From Cellulomonas sp. ES6 (GTDB taxonomy: Bacteria; Actinomycetota; Actinomycetes; Actinomycetales; Cellulomonadaceae), in contig NZ_CP125655.1 in assembly GCF_030053835.1 (NCBI RefSeq), forward strand, positions 2,418,001 to 2,482,000: 64,000 nucleotides of DNA, written 5' to 3'. Every line of letters starts with the position of its first letter. The stretch's first letter is position 1. Of the stretch, positions 63,237 to 64,000 are shown one piece after another. The notes under the pieces are model-generated. The model saw nothing but the letters and a program-made list of their open reading frames with translations, had not been told where the DNA came from and did not search any database. The translations under genes and the position numbers were made by a program.

Positions 63237-64000
63237 CTAGCGCCGCACGCTCGAGCGGCGCGCCTGCAGGGAGAAGTCCGCCACCACCAGGCGGGGCGGG
63301 GCGTCGTCGCCGGCGATCCGGCCGGCCAGGAGCCGCACCGCCTCCCGGGCGATCTGCTCCTGCCCCGGCGCGATCGACGACAGCGGCGGCTCGTAGTACG
63401 CGTCGTCCGCGACGTCGTCGAACCCGATGACCGCGACGTCCCGCGGCACGGACAGACCCCGTTCGTGCAGCAGGTGGACCGCGCCGAACGCCAGGGCGTC
63501 GTTCATCGCGAACACCCCGTCCACCGGTCCCGCGTCGAGCGCCTGCGCCATCGCCTCGGCGCCGCCCGAGCGGGTCCACGGGCTGGCGCGCACGACCAGC
63601 CGCAGGTCGGGCTCGATGCCCGCCTCCTCCAGCGCCTCGAGGTACCCCCGGTACCGCAGCGTGGCGGAGCCCATCGTCTCCTCGAGGCGGGCCCCGAGCG
63701 CGACGATCCGGGTGCAGCCCTGCTCCACGAGGTGCAGGGTCGCCGCCTTGGCGGCCTCGACGTTCGCCATGGTCACGTGGTCCACCGGTGCACCGAAGAT
63801 GCGCTCGCCGAGCAGGACGAGCGGGAAGTCGACGTCGAGCAGGTCGACGTCCTCCGGGTCGAGGCCGAGCGGGGAGAACAGCAGGCCGTCCGTGATGCGG
63901 CGCTGCGAGCCGTCCAGCACCGCCAGCGCCCCCGCGCGCGTCGCGCCGGTCGGCTGGATGAGCACCCGCAGCCCGTGGTCCTCCGCGGCGGCGATCACCA
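63237..64000 (-). CDS. LacI-family transcriptional regulator, C-terminal part
   Basis: The frame is open to the right edge, so the HTH domain lies beyond the window. The visible 254 residues are the LacI/GalR sugar-sensing domain: LVLLGERIFGAPVDHVTMAN, GCTRIVALGARL, GVFAMNDALAFGAVHLLHER and VIGFDDVADDAYYEPPLSS. It lies upstream of the third sugar-import operon in the same direction, with a palindromic operator between, so it probably represses that operon. Sensor specificity is unknown. Confidence 0.9.
   Translation of the reverse strand, partial: VIAAAEDHGLRVLIQPTGATRAGALAVLDGSQRRITDGLLFSPLGLDPEDVDLLDVDFPLVLLGERIFGAPVDHVTMANVEAAKAATLHLVEQGCTRIVALGARLEETMGSATLRYRGYLEALEEAGIEPDLRLVVRASPWTRSGGAEAMAQALDAGPVDGVFAMNDALAFGAVHLLHERGLSVPRDVAVIGFDDVADDAYYEPPLSSIAPGQEQIAREAVRLLAGRIAGDDAPPRLVVADFSLQARRSSVRR

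Noticed and set aside
1..64000. tRNA, rRNA, insertion sequences, integrases and attachment sites
   Set aside because: None was seen by eye. Nothing resembles a tRNA T-loop pattern with acceptor stem, a transposase DDE gene or terminal inverted repeats. A tRNAscan-SE or ISfinder run could still find a divergent case.

Overview
The window is about 75% G+C, GC3-rich throughout and densely packed, with many GTG starts and 4-bp ATGA/GTGA overlaps. The gene set (CUT1 sugar ABC importers without their own ATPase, GH3/GH43/CE7 hemicellulases, efeUOB, LAXTG-type anchoring, leaderless promoters) points to a cellulolytic Gram-positive actinobacterium of the Micrococcales, most like Cellulomonas. Genus is an inference; no rRNA, tRNA, IS element, prophage or CRISPR array was seen.

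Layout. 1-2.9 kb: 3' end of an FtsX-type permease, a DUF4232 lipoprotein and a LacI regulator. 2.9-11.5 kb: a hemicellulose locus (binding protein, two permeases, GH3, GH43, convergent CE7 acetyl-xylan esterase) with a clear LacI-type operator. 11.6-14.7 kb: amidase, a small protein, NUDIX hydrolase and DeoR regulator. 15-22.6 kb: a sugar importer followed by a class II aldolase, an ADP-dependent-type sugar kinase, a DUF4432 mutarotase-like protein and a mannose-6-phosphate isomerase, together a nearly complete hexose-to-triose pathway. 22.6-26.3 kb: efeUOB with an IdeR/DtxR-type iron box. 26.4-29.6 kb: PhzF, Gfo/Idh oxidoreductase, APC permease. 29.8-35.3 kb: a tightly coupled surface-protein operon (several SipW-type exported proteins, one with an LAXTG-like sorting signal, one with RCC1-like repeats) ending in an ER-type (Ser/His) signal peptidase; a CDF transporter and a large LuxR (LAL) regulator follow. 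39-48.3 kb: UDP-glucose pyrophosphorylase, HTH protein, TetR, a peptide/nickel-type ABC importer with fused ATPases, quinone oxidoreductase and an RsbW-like ATPase. 48.4-55.1 kb: CorC-like membrane protein, a lipoprotein class B PBP, then a c-di-GMP-I (GEMM) riboswitch in front of an unannotated 57-residue ORF, convergent with an 845-residue flippase/pseudokinase membrane protein. 55.2-59.7 kb: HdeD-like protein, CPBP protease-like protein, an ABC-2 exporter and LepB. 59.9-64 kb: a third CUT1 importer with a perfect palindromic operator and a LacI regulator cut by the window end.

The strongest novelty candidates are (i) the c-di-GMP riboswitch with its orphan small protein and triple TTCACCC motif, (ii) the ADP-dependent kinase sugar pathway, and (iii) the SipW/LAXTG/RCC1 surface operon. 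A regulatory theme is that at least ten genes appear to be leaderless: a TAnnnT -10 hexamer lies 6-8 nt before the start codon. All assignments come from reading the sequence; no database search was run.
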